From positions 1,178,001-1,242,000 of the forward strand of contig NZ_CAMDRE010000002.1 of assembly GCF_945906775.1 (NCBI RefSeq): a stretch of DNA of 64,000 bases, in the 5' to 3' direction. Positions 34,198-43,484 of the stretch are shown here, one piece after another. The notes below the pieces were generated by a model. That model saw only the letters and a program-made list of their open reading frames with translations, was not told the DNA's origin and did no database searches. Position numbers and translations under genes: made by a program. Origin of the DNA: Citrobacter sp. Marseille-Q6884 (GTDB lineage: Bacteria > Pseudomonadota > Gammaproteobacteria > Enterobacterales > Enterobacteriaceae). The first letter of the stretch is position 1. Each line of letters begins with the position of its first letter.

Positions 34198-36837
34198 ATG
34201 AAGGGTAAATATAAAGCCGTTCTGGCACTTCTCTTATTATTGATCCTCGTGCCGCTGACGTTGTTGATGACGCTGGGGCTGTGGGTTCCTACGCTGGCGG
34301 GTATTTGGTTACCGGTCGGTACGCGCATCGCGTTGGATGAGAGTCCCCGGCTTACCCGTCACGGGTTACATATTCCCCAGCTCCGTTATCTGGTTGATGA
34401 TTGCCCATTGGCGCGCGTTACGCAGGCAGATCTGTCACACCCCAGCCGCTGGTTGCTCAATGTTGGCACACTTGAACTGGATTCCACCTGCCTGGCGAAA
34501 CTGCCGCAGACGCAACCGTCGCCTGCCGCACCGAAAACGCTGGCAGAGTGGCAATCCATGTTGCCCAATACCTGGATTAACATCGATAAACTCGTTCTTA
34601 CTCCCTGGCAGGAGTGGCAGGGAAAACTCTCTCTGTCGTTGACCCCCGCTATCCAACAGCTGCGTTACCAGGGCGATAAGGTTAAATTCCAGGGCCGTTT
34701 GCATGGGCAAAATCTGACGGTAAGCGAGCTGGACGTTGCCGCGTTTGACGATCAGCCACCGGTAAAACTGGTCGGTGAATTTACCATGCCGCTGGTTCCC
34801 GATGGGTTGCCGGTGAGCGGGCATGCGGTCGCGAGCCTGAGTCTGCCCCAGGAGCCCTCACTGGTGGATGCAGAGCTGGAGTGGCAAGAAAACCGCGGGC
34901 AATTGATCGTCATGGCGCGGGATAACGCGGATCCGCTGCTCGATCTGCCATGGGAAATCACGCGAAAACAGCTGACGATCAGCGACGGCCGCTGGAACTG
35001 GCCTTATCAGGGATTCCCATTAAGCGGTCGTTTGGGCGTGAAAGTTGAAGACTGGCAAAACGGTCTGGAAAACGCGGTGGTGAGTGGGCGTCTGAATATT
35101 CTGACGCAAGGTGATGCCGGTAAAGGTAACGCGGTTCTGACGATAGGTCCGGGCAAACTTGCCATGGATAACAGCGAAATGCCGTTACAGTTAACCGGCG
35201 AAGCCAAGCAGGGTGATCTGATTTTTTATGCGGTGTTACCTGCCCGGTTGACTGGAAGTCTGAACGATCCTCAATTGTCTTTCGAACCCGGCGCGCTGCT
35301 GCGCTCGCGTGGGCGGGTGATTAACTCGCTGGATATTGACGAAATTCGCTGGCCGTTGGCGGGGGTAAAGGTGACTCAACGTGGCGTAGATGGTCGGTTA
35401 CAGGCCATTTTGCGCGCGCATGAAAACAAGATGGGTGACTTTGAACTGCATCTTGATGGTCTGGCCAATGACTTTCTTCCTGACGCCGGTCGCTGGCGTT
35501 GGCGTTACTGGGGAGAAGGCAGCTTTACGCCGATGAACGCCCGTTGGGATGTGGCGGGTAAGGGCGAGTGGCACGACAACACCCTCAAACTTTTTGACCT
35601 TTCTACCGGATTCGATCAGCTTCAGTACGGCACCATGAAAGTGGAAACCCCGCGTCTGGTGATGGATGAACCGATTGTCTGGGTCAGAGATGCTAAGGCA
35701 CCAACGTTTAGCGGTGCGCTGTCGCTGGATGCCGGAAATACACTCTTTACCGGTGGTAGCGTCTTACCGCCTTCAACCCTGAAATTCAGTGTTGACGGGA
35801 GTGACCCGACGCTATTCCAGTTTAAGGGACAGCTTCACGCGGGCGCAATTGGCCCCGTACAGTTGAACGGGCGTTGGGACGGCATCCGCCTGCGTGGACA
35901 AGCCTGGTGGCCAAAACAATCGCTCACGGTTTTCCAGCCGCTGGTGCCACCAGACTGGAAAATGAACCTGCGAGAAGGTGAACTGTATGCGCAGGTCGCG
36001 TTCTCCGCGGCGCCAGAACAGGGTTTTGAGGCGGGTGGTCACGGCGTGTTGAAAGGCGGGAGCGCCTGGATGCCGGACAACCAAATCAATGGTGTCGATT
36101 TCGTCCTGCCGTTTCGCTTTAGTGAAGGGGCATGGCAGCTGGGCACGCGCGGGCCAATCTCACTGCGTATTGCGGAAGTGGTCAATCAGGTGACAGCGAA
36201 AAATATCACCGCCGACCTGCAGGGCGGGTATCCCTGGAGCGAAGATAATCCACTCCTGTTAAGTGATGTCAGCGCCGAGTTGTTGGGGGGGAAAGTCGTC
36301 ATGCAACAGCTGCGCATGCCGCAACACGATCCGGCTTTAGTTCGGGTGCAGAACATCTCCTCCAGTGAACTGATCAGCGCGGTTAATCCCAAACAGTTTG
36401 CTATGTCGGGCCCGGTCAGCGGTGCGCTGCCGTTATGGCTGAACAATGAAAAATGGATCATCAAAGATGGCTGGTTGACGAATCCAGGTCCCATGACGCT
36501 GCGTATCGATAAAGACACGGCCGATGCAGTTGTTAAAGATAATATGGCCGCCAGTGCAGCTATAAACTGGTTACGCTATATGGAAATCAGCCATTCATGG
36601 ACAAAAATAAATCTGGATAATTTAGGCGTTTTAACGATGCAGGCCACGGTCACAGGAAATAGTCGGGTAGATGGCAAAGTCGGGACGGTGAACCTGAATT
36701 ACACCCATGAAGAAAATGTATTTACGTTATGGCGTAGTTTACGTTTTGGCGACAATTTACAGGCATGGCTTGAACAAAATGCAGCGCTGCCAGAAACCCA
36801 TTGCCCGGAAGGCAAGGAATGTGAGGAACAACAATGA
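34198..36837 (+). CDS. ydbH: YdbH, AsmA-like lipid-transfer bridge protein
   Basis: An 879-aa protein with one N-terminal membrane anchor (about 7-29) and a long beta-rich body. Same length as E. coli YdbH. Established knowledge: YdbH, with TamB and YhdP, is one of three partly redundant AsmA-like proteins that carry phospholipids from the inner to the outer membrane through a hydrophobic groove; YnbE is its outer membrane partner. The stop overlaps the ynbE start (ATGA). Confidence 0.95.
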   Translation: MKGKYKAVLALLLLLILVPLTLLMTLGLWVPTLAGIWLPVGTRIALDESPRLTRHGLHIPQLRYLVDDCPLARVTQADLSHPSRWLLNVGTLELDSTCLAKLPQTQPSPAAPKTLAEWQSMLPNTWINIDKLVLTPWQEWQGKLSLSLTPAIQQLRYQGDKVKFQGRLHGQNLTVSELDVAAFDDQPPVKLVGEFTMPLVPDGLPVSGHAVASLSLPQEPSLVDAELEWQENRGQLIVMARDNADPLLDLPWEITRKQLTISDGRWNWPYQGFPLSGRLGVKVEDWQNGLENAVVSGRLNILTQGDAGKGNAVLTIGPGKLAMDNSEMPLQLTGEAKQGDLIFYAVLPARLTGSLNDPQLSFEPGALLRSRGRVINSLDIDEIRWPLAGVKVTQRGVDGRLQAILRAHENKMGDFELHLDGLANDFLPDAGRWRWRYWGEGSFTPMNARWDVAGKGEWHDNTLKLFDLSTGFDQLQYGTMKVETPRLVMDEPIVWVRDAKAPTFSGALSLDAGNTLFTGGSVLPPSTLKFSVDGSDPTLFQFKGQLHAGAIGPVQLNGRWDGIRLRGQAWWPKQSLTVFQPLVPPDWKMNLREGELYAQVAFSAAPEQGFEAGGHGVLKGGSAWMPDNQINGVDFVLPFRFSEGAWQLGTRGPISLRIAEVVNQVTAKNITADLQGGYPWSEDNPLLLSDVSAELLGGKVVMQQLRMPQHDPALVRVQNISSSELISAVNPKQFAMSGPVSGALPLWLNNEKWIIKDGWLTNPGPMTLRIDKDTADAVVKDNMAASAAINWLRYMEISHSWTKINLDNLGVLTMQATVTGNSRVDGKVGTVNLNYTHEENVFTLWRSLRFGDNLQAWLEQNAALPETHCPEGKECEEQQ

Positions 36838-37025
36838 AAATGATAACTGCCATGCCTGGACTACTGGCATCATTTCTGCTGGTGGGATGCACGCCGCGTA
36901 TAGAAGTGGCTGCGCCAAAAGAACCCATCACGATCAATATGAACGTCAAAATCGAACATGAGATCCATATCAAAGTCGATAAAGACGTCGAGAGCCTGTT
37001 GAAATCGCGCAGTGATTTGTTCTGA
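36834..37025 (+). CDS. ynbE: YnbE, small outer membrane lipoprotein partner of YdbH
   Basis: A 63-aa lipoprotein with lipobox LLVGC and the conserved mature segment TPRIEVAAPKEPITINMNVK. E. coli YnbE multimers add beta-strands to the C-terminal end of YdbH to complete the lipid bridge. Translationally coupled to ydbH by a 4-nt overlap and followed by ydbL. Confidence 0.95.
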   Translation: MKMITAMPGLLASFLLVGCTPRIEVAAPKEPITINMNVKIEHEIHIKVDKDVESLLKSRSDLF

Positions 37026-37032
37026 GGTAACG

Positions 37033-37356
37033 ATGAAAAAACAGCTTAAAGTGTCCATCCTGATCCTGAGTTTACTGAGTGCCAACGCGTTTGCGTTGAC
37101 CCTGAACGAAGCCAGAACGCAGGGGCGGGTGGGGGAAACGCTCAACGGCTACCTTGTCGCGTTAAAAACGGATGCGCAGACCCTGGCGTTGGTGAGTGAT
37201 ATCAATAAAGCGCGCAGTGCCAGTTATCAGCAACTGGCGGAAAGTAACAATATTCCGGTTGATGATGTCGCGAAAATGGCAGGACAGAAACTGGTGGAGC
37301 GTGCGAAACCGGGAGAATATGTACAGGGCATTAATGGCAAGTGGTTGAAAAAATAG
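37033..37356 (+). CDS. ydbL: YdbL, periplasmic DUF1318 protein
   Basis: A 107-aa protein with signal peptide MKKQLKVSILILSLLSANAF and a DUF1318 domain (LNEARTQGRVGETLNGYLVA, KPGEYVQGINGKWL). In E. coli YdbL modulates the YdbH-YnbE complex, probably as a chaperone limiting YnbE multimerisation. The ATG at 37033 follows GAGGTAACG, 7 nt after ynbE. Confidence 0.94.
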   Translation: MKKQLKVSILILSLLSANAFALTLNEARTQGRVGETLNGYLVALKTDAQTLALVSDINKARSASYQQLAESNNIPVDDVAKMAGQKLVERAKPGEYVQGINGKWLKK

Positions 37357-37499
37357 CCGTTTGATTTTTTAACATCCAACGTTGATTAACGACTCTGCGA
37401 ATGTGCGGGCAGGCATGTCATCCACAGCGCAATAGTTGCCACATGGAATCATACTAATACTGATATATTTCATGACCGGTTGCGTCCTGGAGTGAAATC

Positions 37500-37679
37500 A
37501 TGTGGCTTTTCAAGTGGTATGTCTGGAATCGTTGGGTATTCAAGCTGTTAAGCCGGGATGTCGCAGAGCCGGAACAATTTTTGCGTCATTGTTGGGAAGA
37601 GAATCTGGCGAAGTGCAGAGAGTATTCGCCAATCTGGCGTGATATTAACCGTATTCACGGGAAACAGGCAAAGAAGTAA
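37500..37679 (+). CDS. Small tryptophan-rich protein, 59 aa, unknown
   Basis: ATG at 37500, TAA at 37677-37679. The product starts MWLFKWYVWNRWVFKLL, a Trp-rich amphipathic helix likely to lie on a membrane, followed by a charged half ending in HGKQAKK. GGAG lies 8 nt upstream. It stands alone between ydbL and convergent azoR, downstream of a possible TGATATATT promoter element. No homologue identified by memory. Confidence 0.55.
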   Translation: MWLFKWYVWNRWVFKLLSRDVAEPEQFLRHCWEENLAKCREYSPIWRDINRIHGKQAKK

Positions 37680-37724
37680 GAACAGGAAAGAATCCCTCCC
37701 ACCGGGCGGTGAGAGGGAGAATGA

Positions 37725-38330
37725 TCAGGCGGCAACCACGCTATCAATTGCGGCTTTCGCGTCAGACTGCGCTTTAGACGCCACTTCCGGACCGTAAGCA
37801 ATACCTTCAGCAAACACGACGTTCACGTCAGTGATGCCGATAAAGCCCAGGAAAACATTCAGGTACGGGGTGATCAGGTCGGTCGGGGTATCTTTATGGA
37901 TACCACCACGGCTGGTCAGTACGATAGCGCGTTTGCCGGTCACCAGACCTTCTGGTCCTTTCTCGGTATAACGGAAGGTTACGCCAGCACGAGCAATCAG
38001 GTCGAAATAGTTTTTCAGCTGCGTCGGGATATTGAAGTTATACATCGGTGCGGCGATCACAATCACGTCATGGGCTTTCAGCTCAGCAATCAGCTCATCA
38101 GACAGTGCCAGCGCTTCCTGTTGACGCGGCGTCAGCGGGGTATCGCTTGGGCGCATTGCACCCACCAGTTCGCCATCCAGTACCGGAACAGGATTTGCAG
38201 CCAGATCACGGACGGTGATTTCGTCAGCAGAGTGCTTTTCACGCCACTGTTCAACAAAATAATCAGACAACTGACCAGACTGAGAGTACCCTGCCAGAAT
38301 ACTGGATTTAAGAACTAATACCTTGCTCAT
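37725..38330 (-). CDS. azoR: FMN-dependent NADH-azoreductase AzoR
   Basis: A 201-aa flavodoxin-fold quinone/azo reductase. The FMN phosphate loop is SSILAGYSQSGQLSDYF; further FMN contacts are PMYNFNIPTQLKNY and TSRGGIH. It reduces quinones and azo dyes with NADH by ping-pong kinetics as a homodimer and protects against thiol stress. Same length as E. coli AzoR, divergent from hrpA. Confidence 0.96.
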   Translation of the reverse strand: MSKVLVLKSSILAGYSQSGQLSDYFVEQWREKHSADEITVRDLAANPVPVLDGELVGAMRPSDTPLTPRQQEALALSDELIAELKAHDVIVIAAPMYNFNIPTQLKNYFDLIARAGVTFRYTEKGPEGLVTGKRAIVLTSRGGIHKDTPTDLITPYLNVFLGFIGITDVNVVFAEGIAYGPEVASKAQSDAKAAIDSVVAA

Positions 38331-38531
38331 GGGTGTTTCCTTTTATGTGTTTGAAGGGGATGTGCCCCGTTGCTTGTTGACACTTTATTCACAATCCTGC
38401 CGCAGTGATAGCGCAATATATCGAAGCCTATGTTCGAAATTATTGAACAACACATGCGAAGCGCCAATGTGGTACTCTATATCTATCATCTAAAAGAGAT
38501 TTAACCCGGCAGAGCACTGCCCTCTAATGCT

Positions 38532-41500
38532 ATGACAGAACAACAAAAATTAACCTTCACCATGTTGCAGCACCAGCTGGATTCACTGATGCTGCGTGAC
38601 AGACTGCGTTTTTCCCGCCGTCTGCAGGGCGTGAAGAAGGTTAAAAATCCTGATGCACAACAGGCCATTTACCAGGAGATGGCAAAAGAGATTGAACTGG
38701 CAGCAGGTAAGGTTGTGCTGCGTGAAGCCGCGCGACCGGAAATAACCTACCCGGAAAATCTGCCTGTCAGCCAGAAAAAACAGGACATCCTGGAAGCCAT
38801 TCGCGATCATCAGGTGGTGATTGTTGCCGGGGAAACCGGTTCCGGTAAAACCACTCAGCTGCCGAAAATCTGTATGGAGCTGGGGCGCGGAATTAAAGGG
38901 CTGATCGGCCACACGCAGCCGCGCCGTCTGGCTGCACGCACGGTTGCCAATCGTATTGCTGAAGAGCTGCAAACGGAGCCGGGCGGTTGCATCGGTTACA
39001 AAGTGCGCTTTAGCGACCATGTCAGTGATAACACCATGGTCAAGCTGATGACGGACGGTATTTTGCTGGCAGAAATCCAGCAGGACCGCCTGTTGATGCA
39101 GTACGACACCATCATCATTGATGAAGCGCATGAACGTAGCCTGAACATCGACTTTCTGCTGGGTTACCTGAAAGAGTTGCTGCCGCGACGCCCGGATTTG
39201 AAGATTATCATCACGTCGGCGACCATCGATCCTGAACGCTTCTCGCGCCACTTTAACAATGCGCCGATCATTGAAGTCTCTGGCCGGACGTATCCGGTGG
39301 AAGTGCGCTACCGTCCGATTGTTGAAGAGGCGGATGACACCGAGCGCGATCAACTGCAGGCCATTTTCGATGCGGTGGATGAACTGGGACGTGAAAGCCC
39401 TGGCGATATCTTGATCTTCATGAGCGGTGAGCGAGAAATTCGCGACACCGCGGATGCACTGAATAAACTGGATTTACGCCATACGGAAGTGCTGCCGCTG
39501 TATGCGCGCCTCTCCAATAGTGAGCAAAACCGAGTCTTCCAGTCCCACAGCGGGCGTCGAATCGTACTGGCAACCAACGTGGCGGAAACCTCGCTGACTG
39601 TCCCTGGGATCAAGTATGTGATTGACCCGGGTACCGCGCGTATCAGCCGCTACAGCTACCGAACGAAAGTCCAGCGTTTGCCGATTGAGCCGGTGTCGCA
39701 GGCCTCGGCTAACCAGCGTAAAGGTCGCTGTGGTCGTGTATCGGAAGGGATCTGCATTCGTCTCTATTCCGAAGATGATTTCCTGTCGCGCCCGGAATTT
39801 ACCGACCCGGAAATCCTGCGAACCAACCTGGCGTCCGTTATTCTGCAAATGACCGCGCTGGGTCTGGGCGATATCGCGGCGTTTCCGTTTGTTGAAGCGC
39901 CGGATAAACGCAATATTCAGGATGGTGTGCGCCTGCTGGAAGAGTTGGGCGCGATTACGACTGATGAACAGCAAACGGCCTACAAACTTACCCCGTTAGG
40001 GCGTCAGTTGTCGCAGTTGCCGGTTGACCCGCGTCTGGCACGTATGGTGCTGGAAGCGCAGAAACATGGCTGTGTGCGTGAAGCGATGATCATTACCTCG
40101 GCGCTGTCGATTCAGGACCCGCGTGAACGTCCAATGGATAAACAGCAGGCGTCTGATGAGAAACATCGTCGCTTCCACGACAAAGAGTCCGACTTCCTTG
40201 CTTTTGTGAACCTCTGGAACTATCTCGGTGAGCAGCAAAAAGCGTTGTCGTCTAATCAGTTCCGCCGCCAGTGTAAGGTGGATTTTCTTAACTATTTGCG
40301 CGTACGTGAATGGCAGGATATCTACACGCAACTGCGTCAGGTGGTAAAAGAGCTGGGCATTCCGGTCAACAGCGAGCCTGCTGAATATCGTGAAATTCAC
40401 GTGGCGCTACTGACCGGTCTTTTGTCACATATCGGGATGAAGGACGCGGATAAACAAGAGTTTACTGGTGCGCGTAACGCCCGTTTCTCTATATTCCCCG
40501 GCTCCGGTTTATTTAAAAAGCCACCGAAGTGGACGATGGTTGCTGAACTGGTGGAAACCAGCCGTCTGTGGGGACGTATTGCTGCACGTATCGATCCTGA
40601 GTGGGTCGAACCGGTCGCCCAGCACCTGATTAAACGTTCGTACAGTGAACCGCACTGGGAACGTGCGCAGGGCGCGGTTATGGCAACCGAAAAAGTGACC
40701 GTCTACGGCTTGCCGATTGTTGCCGCCCGTAAAGTGAATTACAGCCAGATCGACCCGGCGCTTTCGAGAGAGTTGTTTATCCGCTATGCGTTAGTCGAAG
40801 GGGACTGGCAGACACGCCATGCCTTTTTCCGTGACAACCTGAAGCTGCGTGCGGAAGTTGAAGAGTTAGAACATAAATCACGCCGCCGCGACATTCTGGT
40901 TGATGATGAAACGTTGTTTGAATTTTACGACCAGCGTATCAGCCATGATGTGGTCTCTGCGCGTCATTTCGATAGCTGGTGGAAAAAGGTCAGTCGGGAA
41001 ACGCCGGATCTGCTCAACTTTGAAAAGAGCATGCTCATCAAAGAAGGCGCGGAGAAAATCAGCAAGCTGGATTACCCGAACTTCTGGCATCAGGGCAATC
41101 TCAAACTGCGATTAAGTTATCAGTTCGAACCCGGGGCTGACGCCGACGGCGTGACCGTACATATTCCACTGCCATTATTAAACCAGGTGGAAGAGAGCGG
41201 TTTCGAATGGCAAATACCGGGGTTACGACGTGAACTGGTGATCGCCCTGATAAAATCCCTGCCAAAACCGGTACGCCGTAATTTTGTGCCAGCCCCGAAC
41301 TACGCGGAAGCGTTCTTAGGTCGCGTCACGCCGCTGGAACTGCCGCTGCTGGATTCGCTGGAGCGGGAGTTGCGTCGTATGACGGGTGTCACCGTTGACC
41401 GTGAAGACTGGCACTGGGATCAGGTTCCCGATCATCTGAAAATCACCTTCCGCGTGGTGGATGACAAAAACAAGAAGCTGCAAGAAGGACGTTCGCTGCA

Positions 41501-42434
41501 GGAGTTGAAAGAGGCGCTGAAGGGCAAAGTTCAGGAAACGCTCTCTTCAGTGGCCGATGACGGTATCGAACAAAGCGGGCTGCACATCTGGAGTTTCGGC
41601 CAGCTGCCTGAAAGCTACGAGCAAAAACGCGGCAATTACAAAGTGAAAGCGTGGCCAGCGCTGGTGGACGAACGGGACAGTGTGTCGATCAAGCTGTTTG
41701 ATAATCCGCTGGAACAGCAACAGGCGATGTGGTGCGGTTTACGCCGTTTGCTGTTGTTAAATATTCCTTCGCCCATCAAGTATCTGCATGAAAAATTGCC
41801 GAACAAAGCCAAGCTGGGGCTGTATTTTAACCCGTACGGCAAAGTCCTGGATTTGATCGACGACTGCATCTCCTGTGGGGTGGATCAACTGATTGATGCC
41901 AACGGCGGGCCGGTGTGGACAGAAGAGGGCTTTGCAGCGTTACACGAAAAAGTGCGCGCCGAACTGAACGATACTGTTGTTGAGATTGCGAAGCAGGTCG
42001 AGAGGATCCTGACCGCCGTATTTAATATCAATAAACGTCTGAAAGGACGCGTTGATATGACGATGGCGCTGGGGCTTTCGGATATCAAAGCGCAGATGAG
42101 CCGGCTGGTATATCGCGGATTTGTCACCGGCAACGGCTTCAAACGTCTTGGCGATACGCTGCGTTATTTACAGGCAATTGAAAAACGTCTGGAAAAACTG
42201 GCTATCGATCCTCATCGCGATCGCGCGCAGATGCTGAAAGTGGATAGCGTGCAGCAAGCCTGGCAACAGTGGTTCAACAAACTCCCGCCGGCACGTCGTG
42301 AAGATAACGACGTGAAGGAGATTCGCTGGATGATTGAAGAACTGCGCGTCAGCTACTTTGCTCAGCAACTGGGAACGCCGTATCCGATTTCAGATAAGCG
42401 TATTCTGCAGGCGATGGATCAAATAACGAGTTAA
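38532..42434 (+). CDS. hrpA: ATP-dependent RNA helicase HrpA (DEAH box)
   Basis: A 1300-aa DEAH-box protein. Motifs: GETGSGKTTQLP (I), IIDEAHERSLN (II), ITSATID (III), ATNVAETSLTVPG (V), QRKGRCGR (VI). These are followed by helicase-associated and OB domains and the long HrpA-specific C-terminal region. E. coli HrpA processes fimbrial daa mRNA and rescues stalled or collided ribosomes by splitting subunits. Full length, intact. Confidence 0.97.
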   Translation: MTEQQKLTFTMLQHQLDSLMLRDRLRFSRRLQGVKKVKNPDAQQAIYQEMAKEIELAAGKVVLREAARPEITYPENLPVSQKKQDILEAIRDHQVVIVAGETGSGKTTQLPKICMELGRGIKGLIGHTQPRRLAARTVANRIAEELQTEPGGCIGYKVRFSDHVSDNTMVKLMTDGILLAEIQQDRLLMQYDTIIIDEAHERSLNIDFLLGYLKELLPRRPDLKIIITSATIDPERFSRHFNNAPIIEVSGRTYPVEVRYRPIVEEADDTERDQLQAIFDAVDELGRESPGDILIFMSGEREIRDTADALNKLDLRHTEVLPLYARLSNSEQNRVFQSHSGRRIVLATNVAETSLTVPGIKYVIDPGTARISRYSYRTKVQRLPIEPVSQASANQRKGRCGRVSEGICIRLYSEDDFLSRPEFTDPEILRTNLASVILQMTALGLGDIAAFPFVEAPDKRNIQDGVRLLEELGAITTDEQQTAYKLTPLGRQLSQLPVDPRLARMVLEAQKHGCVREAMIITSALSIQDPRERPMDKQQASDEKHRRFHDKESDFLAFVNLWNYLGEQQKALSSNQFRRQCKVDFLNYLRVREWQDIYTQLRQVVKELGIPVNSEPAEYREIHVALLTGLLSHIGMKDADKQEFTGARNARFSIFPGSGLFKKPPKWTMVAELVETSRLWGRIAARIDPEWVEPVAQHLIKRSYSEPHWERAQGAVMATEKVTVYGLPIVAARKVNYSQIDPALSRELFIRYALVEGDWQTRHAFFRDNLKLRAEVEELEHKSRRRDILVDDETLFEFYDQRISHDVVSARHFDSWWKKVSRETPDLLNFEKSMLIKEGAEKISKLDYPNFWHQGNLKLRLSYQFEPGADADGVTVHIPLPLLNQVEESGFEWQIPGLRRELVIALIKSLPKPVRRNFVPAPNYAEAFLGRVTPLELPLLDSLERELRRMTGVTVDREDWHWDQVPDHLKITFRVVDDKNKKLQEGRSLQELKEALKGKVQETLSSVADDGIEQSGLHIWSFGQLPESYEQKRGNYKVKAWPALVDERDSVSIKLFDNPLEQQQAMWCGLRRLLLLNIPSPIKYLHEKLPNKAKLGLYFNPYGKVLDLIDDCISCGVDQLIDANGGPVWTEEGFAALHEKVRAELNDTVVEIAKQVERILTAVFNINKRLKGRVDMTMALGLSDIKAQMSRLVYRGFVTGNGFKRLGDTLRYLQAIEKRLEKLAIDPHRDRAQMLKVDSVQQAWQQWFNKLPPARREDNDVKEIRWMIEELRVSYFAQQLGTPYPISDKRILQAMDQITS

Positions 42435-42439
42435 CACCG

Positions 42440-42466
42440 TACCGGGCGGCAGTGTCGCCCGGCATG
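42440..42466. repeat. REP-like hairpin after hrpA
   Basis: ACCGGGCGGCA and TGTCGCCCGGCAT form an imperfect palindrome of the REP/BIME type, directly after the hrpA stop. It may limit 3' decay or terminate transcription. Confidence 0.45.
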
Positions 42467-42492
42467 GAGAATAAAGAGCAGGAGTCAAGAAT

Positions 42493-43284
42493 ATGAGACC
42501 GTTTCCGTCGCTTTCCGTTACTACTCTTGAGGCGATAAACACTGTGGGGCGATGGCTGGCCCAGAATGATATCGGTGAAGAGATTGCCGTTCCGTCGGAT
42601 TGTGTGATTCTGGCGGGAAACGCGGTGATCCCGACAATCGACGCGGCGTGTCGGCTGGCGAAAGAACAGCAGGTTCCATTGCTGATCAGCGGTGGTATCG
42701 GCCATTCCACGACATTCTTGTATGCTGCTATAGCTCAGCATCCACGTTACAACACGATCCGCACCACCGGACGCGCGGAAGCCGCGATTCTTGCTGATAT
42801 CGCTCACCAGTTCTGGCAAATTCCGGGTGAAAAAATTTGGGTGGAAGATCAATCAACAAACTGCGGGGAGAACGCCAGGTTTAGCTGTGCGTTACTGCGT
42901 CAGGCGACTGAAACCATACGCACCGCTATTGTGGTGCAGGATCCCACTATGCAGCGGCGTACGATGGTGACCTTTCACAGGGTCACACGCGATGATCCGC
43001 ATGCTCCGACCTGGATAAGCTTCCCCGGTTTTACCCCGGAACTGGCTCTGTCAGACGACGGCGTGGATTTTGTGCCAACGACAGAGGGATTGTGGTCGGT
43101 TGATCGTTATCTTTCCCTGATTACCGGTGAGCTTCCGCGTCTGCGCGATGATGAAACAGGCTATGGCCCTCGTGGTCGTGATTTTATCGTGCATGTCGAC
43201 ATCCCGCAGAATGTGCAGGATGCCTGGCAGCATCTGCAAGGCGACACCGCGTTGATGGATTTAATGCAGAGCCGTTCCCTGTAA
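42493..43284 (+). CDS. ydcF: YdcF, DUF218 family protein
   Basis: A 263-aa protein close to E. coli YdcF. DUF218 core: DCVILAGNAVIPTIDAAC, LISGGIGHSTTFLY, IWVEDQSTNCGENARFS and VVQDPTMQRR. E. coli YdcF binds S-adenosylmethionine in a Rossmann-like fold; the reaction is unknown. Unlike SanA and ElyC relatives it has no membrane anchor. Located between hrpA and aldA as in E. coli. Confidence 0.94.
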   Translation: MRPFPSLSVTTLEAINTVGRWLAQNDIGEEIAVPSDCVILAGNAVIPTIDAACRLAKEQQVPLLISGGIGHSTTFLYAAIAQHPRYNTIRTTGRAEAAILADIAHQFWQIPGEKIWVEDQSTNCGENARFSCALLRQATETIRTAIVVQDPTMQRRTMVTFHRVTRDDPHAPTWISFPGFTPELALSDDGVDFVPTTEGLWSVDRYLSLITGELPRLRDDETGYGPRGRDFIVHVDIPQNVQDAWQHLQGDTALMDLMQSRSL

Positions 43285-43484
43285 TCACCGATGCCCGTTT
43301 GCCGCGCTTTTTGTGCAAACGGGCATGATTCCCGCCGATTAATTTCCCTTCGTTGCGACTTTGCCAGACGCTTTTATGAAGCGGCTCACAGAACCACGTT
43401 TACAGTGGTCATGCGCCAGGCATGATTGATATTAATTAACAATAGTTTTACTTGTTAAAAACAAATCAATCACAGGAGAAGCGC

